47,321 nt of DNA, from assembly GCA_001449105.1 (NCBI GenBank), contig LNIY01000090.1:1-47321 (forward strand), written 5' to 3'. The translations under genes were made by a program, and so were the position numbers. Under the pieces are notes generated by a model. The model had not been told where the DNA came from, did no database searches, and saw only the letters and a program-made list of their open reading frames with translations. The stretch comes from Caulobacter vibrioides. GTDB lineage: Bacteria; Pseudomonadota; Alphaproteobacteria; Caulobacterales; Caulobacteraceae. Shown here in pieces: positions 7,171 through 15,626 of this stretch (its first letter is position 1; every line of letters begins with the position of its first letter).

Positions 7171-9015
7171 TCAGTGCAGGGCCTGGGCCACCTTGGCGGC
7201 CAATTGCTCCACCGTGAACGGCTTGGGCAACAGGGCCACGCCGGGATCGACCACGCCGTTGTGGACCACGGCGTTGCGGGTGTAGCCGGTGGTGTAGAGC
7301 ACCTTCAGGTCCGGACGCAGCTGGGCGGCGGCGTCGGCCAGCTGGCGGCCGGTCATGCCCGGCATGACGATGTCGGTGAACAGCAGGTCGACCGAGCCCA
7401 GCTCCTCGATCAGCCGCAGGGCCGTCTCGCCGTCCGGCGCGTGGCGGACGGTGTAGCCCAGCGAGCGCAGGCTCTCGACGCTGACGCGGCGCAGGCTGTC
7501 CTCGTCCTCGACCACGACGATCAGGCGGTCGGGAGAGCCGGGGGCGGGCTCGGCGGCCAGGGCCTCGACCGGCTCGGCGCGGCCGACGGCGTAGTCGCGC
7601 GGCAGGTACAGCTTCACGCTGGTCCCGGCGCCGGGCTCGGAATAGATGCGGGCGTGGCCGCCGCTCTGCTTGGCGAAGCCGTAGATCTGCGACAGGCCAA
7701 GGCCCGTGCCCAGGCCCGGCCCCTTGGTGGTGAAGAACGGCTCGAAGGCCTGGGCCGCCACGCCGGGCGACATGCCATGGCCCGTGTCGCTGACGCTGAC
7801 CATCACGTACTGGCCCGCATTGGCCTCGGGATGCAGGGCGGCATAGTCGTCGTCGAGATAGGTGTTGGCCGTCTCGATGGTCAGGCGGCCGCCTTCGGGC
7901 ATGGCGTCGCGGGCGTTGACCACCAGGTTCAGCAGCGCGCTCTCGACCTGGGCCGGGTCGGCGAAGGTGCGCCACAGGCCGCCGGCCAGCACCGTCTCGA
8001 TGCGGATCGTCTCGCCCAGGGTGCGCAGCAGCATGTCGGACATGCCGGCGACCAGGCCGTTGATGTCGATCGAGCGCGGCTCCAGCGCCTGGCGGCGCGA
8101 GAAGGCCAGCAGGCGCTTGGTCAGGGTGGCGGCGCGCACCGAGGCGTCCTGGGCGGCCAGCAGGCGGCGATCCAGGCGCACGGCGTCGTCGCTGTGGCGG
8201 CGGGCCAGCTCGATATTGCCGATGATCACCGCCAGCATGTTGTTGAAGTCGTGGGCGATGCCGCCGGTCAGCTGGCCGACGGCCTCCATCTTCTGCAGCT
8301 GGCGCACCTGGCCCTCGGCGGCCTCGCGCTCGGCCGCCTCCTGGCGCAGGCGGGCGTTGGCGTCGACCTCGGCCAGGTGGGCGCGCTCGAGCGCCCGCGC
8401 GTCGCGGCGGGCCTGGCCCAGCCACAGCAGCACCACCGCGAAGGCCGCGCCGACCAGCACCGCCAGGCTGGCGAACAGGCCGTAGCTCAGCCGGCGGCTG
8501 GCGGCGATGCGCTCGCGCAGCAGCACCGTCTCGCGCGCCGACATGCCCGCCAGCTGCGAGCGCAGCTCGTCCATGGTGCGCAGGCCCTGGTCGCGGCGGA
8601 TGATGTCCAGCGCCTCGCTCTCGCGGCCCTGGCGGCGCAGGGCGACGGTGGCGTCCAGCTCCTCGAACTTGCTCCGCATCAGCGGCCGCAGCGCGTCGAC
8701 GGCCCGCACCTGCTCGGGATTGTCGGCGACCAGCTTCTCCAGCTCGGCGACGTCGACGGCCACCTGGTCGCGGGCGGCGCGGTAGGGGGTGAGGTAGATC
8801 TCCTTGCCGGTCAGCAGGTAGCCGCGCTGGCCGGTCTCGGCGTCCTGCAGGTCCGACAGCACGACCATCAGCTTGCGCTGGACGTCGACGGTGTGGCGCA
8901 CGCTGTCGAGGCGCTGCTCGTAGCTGCGCGCCGCCAGGACCGTCGCCGCGCCCAGCACCAGCAGGGCCAGCACCGACAGCGCCATGATGCGGTTCGGACG
9001 AAACACCAGCGCCAT
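7171..9015 (-). CDS. CHASE3-domain hybrid sensor histidine kinase
   Basis: A 614-residue membrane sensor. A first membrane helix (about 10-29) is followed by a CHASE3-type helical sensor (about 30-175, with QDAETGQRGYLLTGKE), a second helix (178-200), a coiled linker, a HisKA domain with phospho-acceptor H255 (GGIAHDFNNML), and a HATPase domain (N-box VVNARDAM near 366, G-boxes SDTGHGMSPG and GTGLGLSQI). A C-terminal receiver domain (about 497-612) carries phospho-acceptor D548 (LLFTDIVMPGM) and K598. I chose the ATG giving MALVFRPNRIM, since longer frames upstream are not family-like. There is no response-regulator gene beside it, so its output partner is unknown. Confidence 0.93.
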   Translation of the reverse strand: MALVFRPNRIMALSVLALLVLGAATVLAARSYEQRLDSVRHTVDVQRKLMVVLSDLQDAETGQRGYLLTGKEIYLTPYRAARDQVAVDVAELEKLVADNPEQVRAVDALRPLMRSKFEELDATVALRRQGRESEALDIIRRDQGLRTMDELRSQLAGMSARETVLLRERIAASRRLSYGLFASLAVLVGAAFAVVLLWLGQARRDARALERAHLAEVDANARLRQEAAEREAAEGQVRQLQKMEAVGQLTGGIAHDFNNMLAVIIGNIELARRHSDDAVRLDRRLLAAQDASVRAATLTKRLLAFSRRQALEPRSIDINGLVAGMSDMLLRTLGETIRIETVLAGGLWRTFADPAQVESALLNLVVNARDAMPEGGRLTIETANTYLDDDYAALHPEANAGQYVMVSVSDTGHGMSPGVAAQAFEPFFTTKGPGLGTGLGLSQIYGFAKQSGGHARIYSEPGAGTSVKLYLPRDYAVGRAEPVEALAAEPAPGSPDRLIVVVEDEDSLRRVSVESLRSLGYTVRHAPDGETALRLIEELGSVDLLFTDIVMPGMTGRQLADAAAQLRPDLKVLYTTGYTRNAVVHNGVVDPGVALLPKPFTVEQLAAKVAQALH

Positions 9016-9110
9016 ACTCTCGGCCCCCACCCGCGTCCGCGACAGCGGCGCGCTCAGCTTACACGACAGTTGGACGAGTTGCCGCCGGGGAGCAAGCGGC
9101 GGGGCGCGGG

Positions 9111-9686
9111 TCAGGCCGGCTCGCGCTCGGACCAGCAGCCCTTGAGCCGTGTTGTGGCGTCGGCCCACCAGACGGCCACGGGCGCATCCATGTTTCCCTG
9201 GATCGTGATCTCGACCGCCGCGCCGCCGGATCCCGTTCGCGCGCCCTGGTTCCAGAAGGTATGGACGACGCCGTCCAGGCCGGACGGCTTCCAGTCCTCG
9301 ACGCCCAGGCCCGGCGCCTCGGGACGAACCGCCGGCAGGGCCTCCATCGCCTCCAGCGCCGCCTTCATGGCCGGACAGGTCCGGGAGTCGGCCCAGACCA
9401 GCCCCTTGTTCCCGCCCATGTCGCCGAAGGCCCGGCGGATCACCCAGCGGCGCTCGCCGCCCGCGTCCCGAAGGGCGTAGAGGCTGTTGGAGGTCCAGAA
9501 CTGGCCCAGGGCCGCGACCTGGTCGAGCGTCGCGAAGGGCCATGCGCCGCGGTGCAGGATCGTGCGGCTCGCGGCGCGGGCGGCTGCGGCCTCGGCGCGA
9601 ACGGTCTCGGAGGACACCGCGCGCGCCTCGCCCACGGCCGGGATGGCCAGGATCGCCAGGGTCCCCGCCAGGAGCGCCGGCCTCAA
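9111..9686 (-). CDS. Secreted protein of unknown function, coupled to cca
   Basis: This 191-residue protein is not recognised. The likely start is a TTG at 9684-9686 that shares bases with the cca stop (TTGA overlap). It gives a good signal peptide, RPALLAGTLAILAIPAVGEA, then a cut near ARA|VSSE. The mature part has two cysteines (about 92 and 185) and conserved-looking aromatic stretches such as GQFWTSNSLYALRD, VVHTFWNQGART and VAVWWADATTRLKGCW. The coupling to cca suggests co-transcription, not shared function. No earlier in-frame start avoids running deep into cca, which supports the TTG. Confidence 0.75.
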   Translation of the reverse strand: MRPALLAGTLAILAIPAVGEARAVSSETVRAEAAAARAASRTILHRGAWPFATLDQVAALGQFWTSNSLYALRDAGGERRWVIRRAFGDMGGNKGLVWADSRTCPAMKAALEAMEALPAVRPEAPGLGVEDWKPSGLDGVVHTFWNQGARTGSGGAAVEITIQGNMDAPVAVWWADATTRLKGCWSEREPA

Positions 9687-10936
9687 ACCGCCATGCCCTG
9701 GACCACCGCCTTCAGGCGCTCGATCACCGACAGCTTGTCCTCGATGAAGTCCTGGTCGATCCACCATATCTCGACCTCGCGCATCACCTCGCCGACCAGC
9801 GGCCCCTTGGGCACGCCGGCGCGCATGACTTCCTCGCCGGTCATCGGGAAGTTCGGCGGATCCCAGTTCTCGGCCAGGGCCAGGAGGGCGCGCCACTGCG
9901 AGGTGGTGGCCAGGCGGGTCGAGCCGGCCCAGGCCAGCTTCACCCGGTCGGTGAAGGTGCGCAGGCCAAGGGCGTAGACGGCGCGGCGGGCCTCGCGCGG
10001 GCTCATCCACGAGACGATGCGCGGCGAGGTCCCGACCGCCTCGATCAGCCGCTCCTTCAGGGCGTTCGACAGGCGCAGGCGCTCGGAAAGCTCGCGGGCC
10101 AGCACGGCGTCGTCGGGGATCAGGGCGGCCAGGCGCAGCTCGACGTCGTTCTCGAACAGCTGCTCGGTCTCGATGGCGACCAGGCCGTCCAGCCGCGCCA
10201 GCGATTTGACGAACGGCAGGATCGCCGCCAGCACGCCGGTGGCCGCCATCAGCCGCAGGGCCGGACGCGGATCCTCGGCCGCCAGCAGCTTGAGGATCTC
10301 CTTCTGGGTGCGCTCGGCCGCGCGGCCCGAAACGAGGCCCTTGAGCGCCTTGCAGGCGGCCAAGGCCTTCTGGTCGGGCTCGCCCTTGCCGTACCAGGCC
10401 TGGAAGCGGAAGAAGCGCAGGATGCGCAGGTAGTCCTCGCGGATGCGGGTCATCGGCTCGCCGACGAACACCACCTTGCCGTCGCGCGCGTCCTGCACCC
10501 CGTGGCCGGTGGGATCGTAGAGCCGCCCCTCGCCGTCGACATAGAGGGCGTTGAAACGGAAGTCGCGGCGCTGGGCGTCCTCTTCCCAGGCGTGGGTGAA
10601 GGCCACCACCGCCCGGCGGCCGTCGGTGGAGACGTCGCGGCGCAGGGTGGTGATCTCGAACGGGATCTTGCCGGAGACGGCCGTGACCGTGCCGTGGTCG
10701 ACGCCGGTGGGGATGGCCTTCAGGCCCGCCTCGCCTAGGGCCTCGATCACCTGGTCGGGGGTCAGGGTGGTGGCGATGTCGATGTCGTCGACCGGCTTGC
10801 CCATCAGGGTGTTGCGCACGCAGCCGCCGACGAAGCGGGCGCAGCCCGGACGGCCCTTGGCCTCCAGGGCGGCGATCACCGCCTTGGTCTCGGGCCATGC
10901 CATCCACGGCGGCTGGCCGATGGTCTGGGTTTCCAC
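9683..10936 (-). CDS. cca: CCA tRNA nucleotidyltransferase / poly(A) polymerase family
   Basis: Adds or repairs the 3' CCA end of tRNA. The 417-residue protein has the class II nucleotidyltransferase core: FVGGCVRNTLMG then the metal-binding DDIDIATT motif (about residues 37-58), RRDFRFNALY (about 112-121), GEPMTRIREDYLRILRFFRF (about 138-157), and a helical C-terminal part. The short alphaproteobacterial form lacks an HD domain as far as I can see. A secreted protein gene starts inside its stop codon. Upstream on the same strand are Nudix and DUF1285 genes, a neighbourhood often seen in alphaproteobacteria (from memory). Confidence 0.93.
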   Translation of the reverse strand: METQTIGQPPWMAWPETKAVIAALEAKGRPGCARFVGGCVRNTLMGKPVDDIDIATTLTPDQVIEALGEAGLKAIPTGVDHGTVTAVSGKIPFEITTLRRDVSTDGRRAVVAFTHAWEEDAQRRDFRFNALYVDGEGRLYDPTGHGVQDARDGKVVFVGEPMTRIREDYLRILRFFRFQAWYGKGEPDQKALAACKALKGLVSGRAAERTQKEILKLLAAEDPRPALRLMAATGVLAAILPFVKSLARLDGLVAIETEQLFENDVELRLAALIPDDAVLARELSERLRLSNALKERLIEAVGTSPRIVSWMSPREARRAVYALGLRTFTDRVKLAWAGSTRLATTSQWRALLALAENWDPPNFPMTGEEVMRAGVPKGPLVGEVMREVEIWWIDQDFIEDKLSVIERLKAVVQGMAV

Positions 10937-11093
10937 GCGACATCCCCCTTACGCAACGGCAGGCCGCCTCCCGTTGGCGCGGGCGGGACGTCCTGCTTTC
11001 AAACGACTATTTCAGGGAATGGACGCCCGCGCCAAGTGCGGAAACGCGCTCGTCCCCAACTGTCGGACTCGCACCTCGTCCCACATCAAAACT

Positions 11094-11206
11094 CGTCATC
11101 CCGGCCGGAGGCTCGCGCAGCGGGCCGCAGAGCCGGGACCCAGGGGGGACCGCAGTGCGCCGGCCCCTGGGTCCCGGCTCTCCGCTTCGCTGCGGCCGGG
11201 ATGACG
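11094..11206. repeat. Family A palindromic repeat
   Basis: A copy bounded by CGTCATCCCGGCCG and CGGCCGGGATGACGA, with the inner GGGACCCAGGGG.../...CCCCTGGGTCCC pair. It occupies most of the gap between the Nudix gene and cca, both on the minus strand. It folds into a long stem on either strand. Confidence 0.88.
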
Positions 11207-11231
11207 ATCTTTGGGGGGCTGGAAGTTGGAG

Positions 11232-11888
11232 CTAAGCCTCCACCGCCGCGCTCTCGGGGTGCAGCCGTTCATACAGCGCCCGCAGCATGCCCGCCGTCGC
11301 GCCCCAGATGAACCGCTCGTTCCACGGCATGGCGTAGAAGAACCGCCGGCCGGTGGGGGTGTCGCGGTGCTGGCGCTGGTGGTTGGCCGGGTCCATCAGG
11401 AAGTCGAACGGCGTCTCGAAGACGTCGGCCACCTCGTCGGGATTGGCCACCAGCTCGCAGTCGGGATCGACGAACCCGACCACGGGCGTGACGTGGAAGC
11501 CGGTCACCGTGGCGTAGCCCTGGATCAGGCCGGCCACCTCGACGAAGCGGGGGTCCAGGCCCACCTCCTCGTTGGCCTCGCGCAGGGCGGTGCCCCACGG
11601 CGTCTCGCCCGGATCGCAGCGGCCGCCGGGAAAGGCGATCTGGCCGGTGTGGCTGCGCAGGGTGTCGGACCGGCGGGTGAGGATGACGTTCAGGCTCTCG
11701 GGCCTCTGCACCAGGCCGATCAGCACGGCGGCCGGGCGCAGGGCGTGGGGATTGTCGATCTTCATCCCCGGATTGAGGTCGAAGTCCGAGCGCCAGTCGT
11801 TCTTCAGGCTGGGATCATAGGCCTCGATCGGGTCGAGCCGGCTCCTGATGAAGTCCCGCCGGGCGGCCGCGTTGCACTGGGGGATCAT
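11232..11888 (-). CDS. Nudix hydrolase, CoA pyrophosphatase type
   Basis: Predicted to cleave the pyrophosphate bond of CoA or oxidised CoA. The 218-residue protein has a complete Nudix box at residues 89-111 (GRCDPGE, then REANEEVGL). Directly before it comes the NuCoA motif (LTRRSDTLRSHTGQ then IAFPGG, residues 70-89), which distinguishes the CoA-pyrophosphatase group. The start ATG overlaps the DUF1285 stop by 4 bases (ATGA), so the two are translationally coupled. The specific substrate is inferred from the motif only. Confidence 0.92.
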   Translation of the reverse strand: MIPQCNAAARRDFIRSRLDPIEAYDPSLKNDWRSDFDLNPGMKIDNPHALRPAAVLIGLVQRPESLNVILTRRSDTLRSHTGQIAFPGGRCDPGETPWGTALREANEEVGLDPRFVEVAGLIQGYATVTGFHVTPVVGFVDPDCELVANPDEVADVFETPFDFLMDPANHQRQHRDTPTGRRFFYAMPWNERFIWGATAGMLRALYERLHPESAAVEA

Positions 11889-12472
11889 GCCCGTTCACCC
11901 GGGACAGGCCCGACCGCAAACCAGGCGCCGTTCGAGGCGACGCCGAAGCGCGGGCCGTCCGGGGTGTCGCGCTCGGTCGCCATCTCGACCAGCTCGTAGA
12001 ACACCGGCCGGGCGATCAGCGCCTCCAGCCCCCGCCGCACGTGCAGATAGGGGCGCGGCTCGCCGGTCGCGGGATCCTCCTCGACGCGGATGGCGTGGTC
12101 GGGACCGGCCTCGACCTCGTCGCCGACATTGGTGAGGAACCGCAGGGCCTCGCCGTCGCGGTCGACGCGCACGGCGATGAACGGGGCGTCCTCGACCGTG
12201 ATCTTCATCTTCTCCACCGGGGTGACCAGGTGGAAGCCGTCGGGGTCGCGCCGCAGGATGGTCGAGAACAGCCGCACCAGGGCCTCGCGGCCGATGGGCG
12301 AGCCCTCGTGGAACCAGACGCCGTCCTTGCGGATGCGGATGTCGATGTCGCCGCAGTGGGGCGGGTTCCACAGGTGCACCGGCGGCAGGCCGCGCGCGGC
12401 GCCGTCGCTCTGGGCGGCCTTGGCGGCGTCGGCGACGCCTTGAAGACCGGTGCGGGCTGTGTCGGAGGGCAT
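11885..12472 (-). CDS. DUF1285 family protein
   Basis: A 195-residue cytosolic protein of the DUF1285 family, with no assigned function. Visible features are the family-like core HCGDIDIRIRKDGVWFHEGSPIG (split here: HCGDIDIRIRKDGVW, then FHEGSPIGREALVRLFS), then LRRDPDGFHLVTPVEKMKI and PYLHVRRGLEALIARPVFYEL. It lies upstream of, and overlaps by 4 bases, the CoA-type Nudix gene, and may share its control. The start is the first good ATG (MPSDTARTG). There is no signal peptide. Confidence 0.88.
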   Translation of the reverse strand: MPSDTARTGLQGVADAAKAAQSDGAARGLPPVHLWNPPHCGDIDIRIRKDGVWFHEGSPIGREALVRLFSTILRRDPDGFHLVTPVEKMKITVEDAPFIAVRVDRDGEALRFLTNVGDEVEAGPDHAIRVEEDPATGEPRPYLHVRRGLEALIARPVFYELVEMATERDTPDGPRFGVASNGAWFAVGPVPGERA

Positions 12473-12550
12473 GGACCTCAGTTAGGTCATGCGCGCCCCC
12501 GGCTCAAGCGAAGCCTGGGGATGGTCTCACATGCCGCTTGGGTGCGTGGT

Positions 12551-12637
12551 CCTCGTCCTTCGACAAGCTCAGGATGAGGACCCTGTACGAACTCGGGCGG
12601 CGGAAAAACCTCATCCTGAGCCTGTCGAAGGACGAGG
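12551..12637. repeat. Family D inverted repeat (TCCTTCGACAAGCTCAGGA)
   Basis: Two 29-base arms (12551-12579 and 12609-12637) are near-perfect complements, built on the widespread CCTTCGACAAGCTCAGGATGAGG unit. It lies between the GNAT gene and DUF1285, both on the minus strand, and could act as a transcription-end hairpin. A second, less perfect pair is at 14725-14810. Confidence 0.9.
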
Positions 12638-12665
12638 TTTTCGCCCCAGACGCGGGGCGTGAGCC

Positions 12666-13187
12666 CTAGCGAACCGCGACGCGCCCTTCGAAGCCTTCGT
12701 CCCCGCCGGGGACCAGGGCCTTGAGCAGCACGCGGCGCTGGTCGGCCGGGCCGGGCATCACGACCCTGGCGGCCGGGGCGGACGAAAAGCCGATGCGGCT
12801 GAAATAGGGAGCGTCGCCGACCAGCAGCACGGCGCGCCAGCCGGCCTTGGCGGCCGCTTCGCAGGCGGCCTCGACCAGGGCCTGGCCCAGGCCCGCGCTG
12901 CGCTGCTCGGAGTCGACGGCCAGCGGCCCCAGGAAGGCGACGGGCTTGCCGCCGATCGTCACCGGCCACAGCCGCACGCTGCCGATCACCGTCCGCCCAC
13001 GGAGAGCCACGAACGAGCAGTCGTCGAGCTTCTGGTTGGTCTCGCGCAGCCGCTCGGACGACTTGGCGAAGCGGCCGGGACCGAAGGCGCGGTCGACCAG
13101 CGCCTCGACGGCGGCGGCGTGATGGGCGGCCTCGACCTCGATCGAGGGGGCGTCTTGCGGAACGAGGGCGGCGGAGGAAGCGGTCAT
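12666..13187 (-). CDS. GNAT family N-acetyltransferase
   Basis: A 173-residue acetyltransferase that would move an acetyl group from acetyl-CoA to an unknown amine. The GNAT core is visible: VIGSVRLWPVTIGG and FLGPLAVDSEQRSAGLGQAL (the acetyl-CoA pyrophosphate loop, about 90-108), then GWRAVLLVGDAPYFSRIGF. This arrangement resembles the YhbS-type subgroup. The first ATG gives MTASSAALVP; the ribosome-binding site is weak. It is a single gene on the minus strand, ending just before a family D inverted repeat. Confidence 0.88.
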   Translation of the reverse strand: MTASSAALVPQDAPSIEVEAAHHAAAVEALVDRAFGPGRFAKSSERLRETNQKLDDCSFVALRGRTVIGSVRLWPVTIGGKPVAFLGPLAVDSEQRSAGLGQALVEAACEAAAKAGWRAVLLVGDAPYFSRIGFSSAPAARVVMPGPADQRRVLLKALVPGGDEGFEGRVAVR

Positions 13188-13450
13188 GAACGACGAAGAT
13201 CCGGGTGCGAACAGGGGATTTATCCCCGGCGCGTGACGCGGCCGCGACGGCCGCCGTTCCCGGGGGGCATTAGGCGCGGCGGCAGATCCGCGCGGCGCAG
13301 GTTCGTCGTTGGCGTCGCATCGGCGGCGCTCTCCCCGTGGCAGAGGCGCGCGGCATAGGGCGCTATGACCCCCGCGTCAACGAAATCGACGGCCTTATGA
13401 GACAAACGCGATTGCGACGCTTCGTCTCAAGGGGCAGGGTCCGCGCCGAA

Positions 13451-14713
13451 ATGTCAGACCCCTCCGCCCTCCCCGCCGATCCCGACACCTCGACCCGCGC
13501 CCTGTTGCGCGAGCGGGACTACCTGGTGTTCTGGGGGGCGCGGTTCGTGGGCACCCTGGGCGTGCAGATCCAGGCGGTGGCCCTGGGCTGGCAGGTCTAC
13601 GCCATCGCCCGCCAGACCATGTCGGTCGGCGAGTCGGCCTTCATGGTCAGCATGATCGGCCTGGCGCAGTTCGTGCCGCTGTTCCTGCTGACCCTGCTCG
13701 CGGGCGAGACCGCCGACCGCCGCAGCCGCAAGCACATCGCCATGATCACCTTGGGCGTAGACACCCTCAGCGTGCTGGTGCTGCTGTTCATGGCCGTGCG
13801 CGGCATCCACGCCCTGTGGCCGATCTTCACCATGGCGGTGTTCTTCGGGGCCAGCCGCGCCTTCATGTCGCCGGCCGTCAGCGCCATGGGGCCGATGCTG
13901 GTGCCGCGCCCGCTCTTGCCGCGCGCCATCGCCTGGAACTCGCTGGCCTGGCAGAGCGCCTCGATCGCCGGCCCGGCCCTGGGCGGCCTGTTGCTGGTGC
14001 ACTCGGCGGGCCTGGCCTTCGGCGGGGCCGCCGTCCTCTATGTCGTCGGTCTCGTCCTGCTGTCGGCGATCCGCAAGTCGACCACCCCCGTGGCCCAGCC
14101 CGGCTCGCGCCTGGAGCTGATCAAGGAGGGGCTGGCCTATGTGTGGAACAACAAGATCGTCTTCGGCTCGATCTCGCTGGACCTGTTCGCGGTGATCCTG
14201 GGCGGGGCCACGGCCCTCTTGCCGGTGTTCGCCCGCGACGTGCTGCACATCGGGCCCGGAGGCTTTGGCCTGCTGCGCGCCTCGCCGGCCATCGGCGCGA
14301 CGGCGGTGGCGATCTATCTGGCCAGCAACCCGATCCGCCGCCACGCGGGCCGGATCATGTTCGCGGGCGTCGCCGTCTTCGGCGCCGCCACCGTGGTTTT
14401 CGGCCTGTCGCAGCTGGTCTGGCTGTCGGTCGGCGCCCTGGCGATCCTGGGCGGGGCCGACATGCTGTCGGTCTATGTGCGCCAGACCCTGGTGCAGCTG
14501 GTCACCCCCGACGCCATGCGCGGCCGGGTCTCGGCCGTCTCGGGCGTATTCATCAGCGCCTCCAACGAGCTGGGCGAGGTCGAGAGCGGCGCGGTCGCCT
14601 GGCTGCTGGGCCCGGTGGGCGCGGCGGTGTTCGGCGGCATCGGCGCCATCGGCGTCACCGGCCTGTGGGCCTGGCTGTTCCCGGCCCTGCGCAAGGCCGA
14701 CCGGCTGGAATAG
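13451..14713 (+). CDS. MFS transporter, EntS-like
   Basis: A 420-residue inner-membrane transporter with about 12 hydrophobic helices of the MFS_3 (enterobactin-exporter-like) group. The usual N-terminal block is RERDYLVFWGARFVGTLGVQIQAVALGWQVY (given in part). The loop-2/3 motif is GETADRRSRKHIAM, with its duplicate-like loop later. I chose the ATG at 13451 (MSDPSALPA) because the protein then begins about 20 residues before the first helix; an in-frame ATG at 13337 would add 38 unlikely residues. The substrate is unknown; no siderophore genes are nearby. Confidence 0.88.
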   Translation: MSDPSALPADPDTSTRALLRERDYLVFWGARFVGTLGVQIQAVALGWQVYAIARQTMSVGESAFMVSMIGLAQFVPLFLLTLLAGETADRRSRKHIAMITLGVDTLSVLVLLFMAVRGIHALWPIFTMAVFFGASRAFMSPAVSAMGPMLVPRPLLPRAIAWNSLAWQSASIAGPALGGLLLVHSAGLAFGGAAVLYVVGLVLLSAIRKSTTPVAQPGSRLELIKEGLAYVWNNKIVFGSISLDLFAVILGGATALLPVFARDVLHIGPGGFGLLRASPAIGATAVAIYLASNPIRRHAGRIMFAGVAVFGAATVVFGLSQLVWLSVGALAILGGADMLSVYVRQTLVQLVTPDAMRGRVSAVSGVFISASNELGEVESGAVAWLLGPVGAAVFGGIGAIGVTGLWAWLFPALRKADRLE

Positions 14714-14724
14714 GCGGCCTGTGA

Positions 14725-14810
14725 CCCTCGTCCTTCGACAAGCTCAGGATGAGGGTCAGGGCAGGCGGCGGCATTCGAAATCCTCACCCTGAGCCCGTCG
14801 AAGGGCCAGG
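14725..14810. repeat. Family D inverted repeat
   Basis: Two arms containing TCCTTCGACAAGCTCAGGA and its near-complement (TCCTCACCCTGAGCCCGTCG) lie between the convergent MFS and GNAT genes. This is the same unit as 12551-12637, with more mismatches. It is placed where a two-way terminator would be useful. Confidence 0.85.
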
Positions 14811-14819
14811 ATTTCGTGC

Positions 14820-15299
14820 TCAGCCCTGGGCCAGCTTGGCCAGCGCATCCCCGGTCATCCGGCGCACGGTCCACTCGTCCATCGAGGCCGCGCCGAGGCC
14901 GTCGTAGAAGCCGATGGCCGGGGCGTTCCAGTCGAGCACGGCCCATTCCAGGCGGCCCAGGTTCTCGGCCACGCAGCGGCGGGCCAGGTTGGCCAGCAGG
15001 GCCTTGCCCGCGCCGGCGCCCCGCGCGGCCGGCCGCACGAACAGGTCCTCCAGATAGATCCCGTGACGGCCCACGAAGGTCGAGTAGTTGTAGAACCACA
15101 GGGCGACGCCCACCGGCTCGCCGTCGAGCTCGGCGATGTCGCAGAACGCCTTGGGCGCGTCGCCGAACAGGGCCGCCTCGATGTGGGCTTGCGTGGCCTC
15201 CACCTCGTGCAGCAGCTTCTCGTACTCCGCCAGGTCGCGGACGAACGACAGGATCAGGGCGGCGTCGGCGGGCGCGGCGGGACGGACGGTGACGGGCAT
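14820..15299 (-). CDS. GNAT acetyltransferase, diamine/thialysine type
   Basis: A 159-residue acetyltransferase resembling the SSAT (spermidine/spermine or thialysine N-acetyltransferase) subgroup. It has FVRDLAEYEKLLHEVEAT near the N-terminus, ALWFYNYSTFVGRHGIYLED, the acetyl-CoA loop LFVRPAARGAGAGKALL (about 90-106) and WAVLDWNAPAIGFYDGLGA. Its start codon lies within the same CATG as the start of the oppositely directed TfoX gene. Any promoter must therefore sit inside that gene. The exact substrate is not certain. Confidence 0.92.
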   Translation of the reverse strand: MPVTVRPAAPADAALILSFVRDLAEYEKLLHEVEATQAHIEAALFGDAPKAFCDIAELDGEPVGVALWFYNYSTFVGRHGIYLEDLFVRPAARGAGAGKALLANLARRCVAENLGRLEWAVLDWNAPAIGFYDGLGAASMDEWTVRRMTGDALAKLAQG

Positions 15300-15624
15300 G
15301 GCGGTTTCGGAAGACTTCCTGGCGTTCGTGCTGGAGCAGCTGGCCCCGGTGGGACAGCTGAAGCCCCGGCGGATGTTCGGCGGCGTCGGGATCTACGCGA
15401 ACGGCCTGTTCTTCGCGATCCTCGACGACGACACCCTCTACCTGAAAGGCGACGCCGACCTCAAACCCCAGTTCGAGGCGGCGGGAAGCCACGCCTTCGA
15501 CCCCTTCGGCGAAGGCAAGCCCATGGCCTACTGGAGCGCTCCGGCCGAGGCCATGGACGATGCGGACCTGCTGGTGGAGTGGGCCCACAAAGCGTTGGCG
15601 GTGGCGGGGCGGAAGCAAAAGTAA
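15298..15624 (+). CDS. TfoX N-terminal domain protein
   Basis: A 108-residue protein equal to the N-terminal domain of TfoX/Sxy competence regulators. It has the family's PRRMFGGVGIYANGLFFAIL stretch (about 24-43), then DDTLYLKGDAD and PMAYWSAPAEAMDD. In alphaproteobacteria such stand-alone domains have no proven role in competence. The ATG at 15298 gives the family-like N-terminus MAVSEDFLAFV and has a GGACGG/GACGGG-rich leader. It overlaps the start of the divergent GNAT gene by two bases. Family B repeat follows the stop. Confidence 0.88.
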   Translation: MAVSEDFLAFVLEQLAPVGQLKPRRMFGGVGIYANGLFFAILDDDTLYLKGDADLKPQFEAAGSHAFDPFGEGKPMAYWSAPAEAMDDADLLVEWAHKALAVAGRKQK

Positions 15625-15626
15625 AA

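Noticed and set aside
6997..9480. An 827-residue plus-strand frame over the histidine kinase
   Set aside because: Shadow of the kinase gene with biased Gly/Gln/His composition and no recognisable domain.
13385..13450. GAGAC...GTCTC dyad upstream of the MFS gene as an operator
   Set aside because: Only the outer five bases pair convincingly and there is no adjacent regulator, so it is too weak to list.
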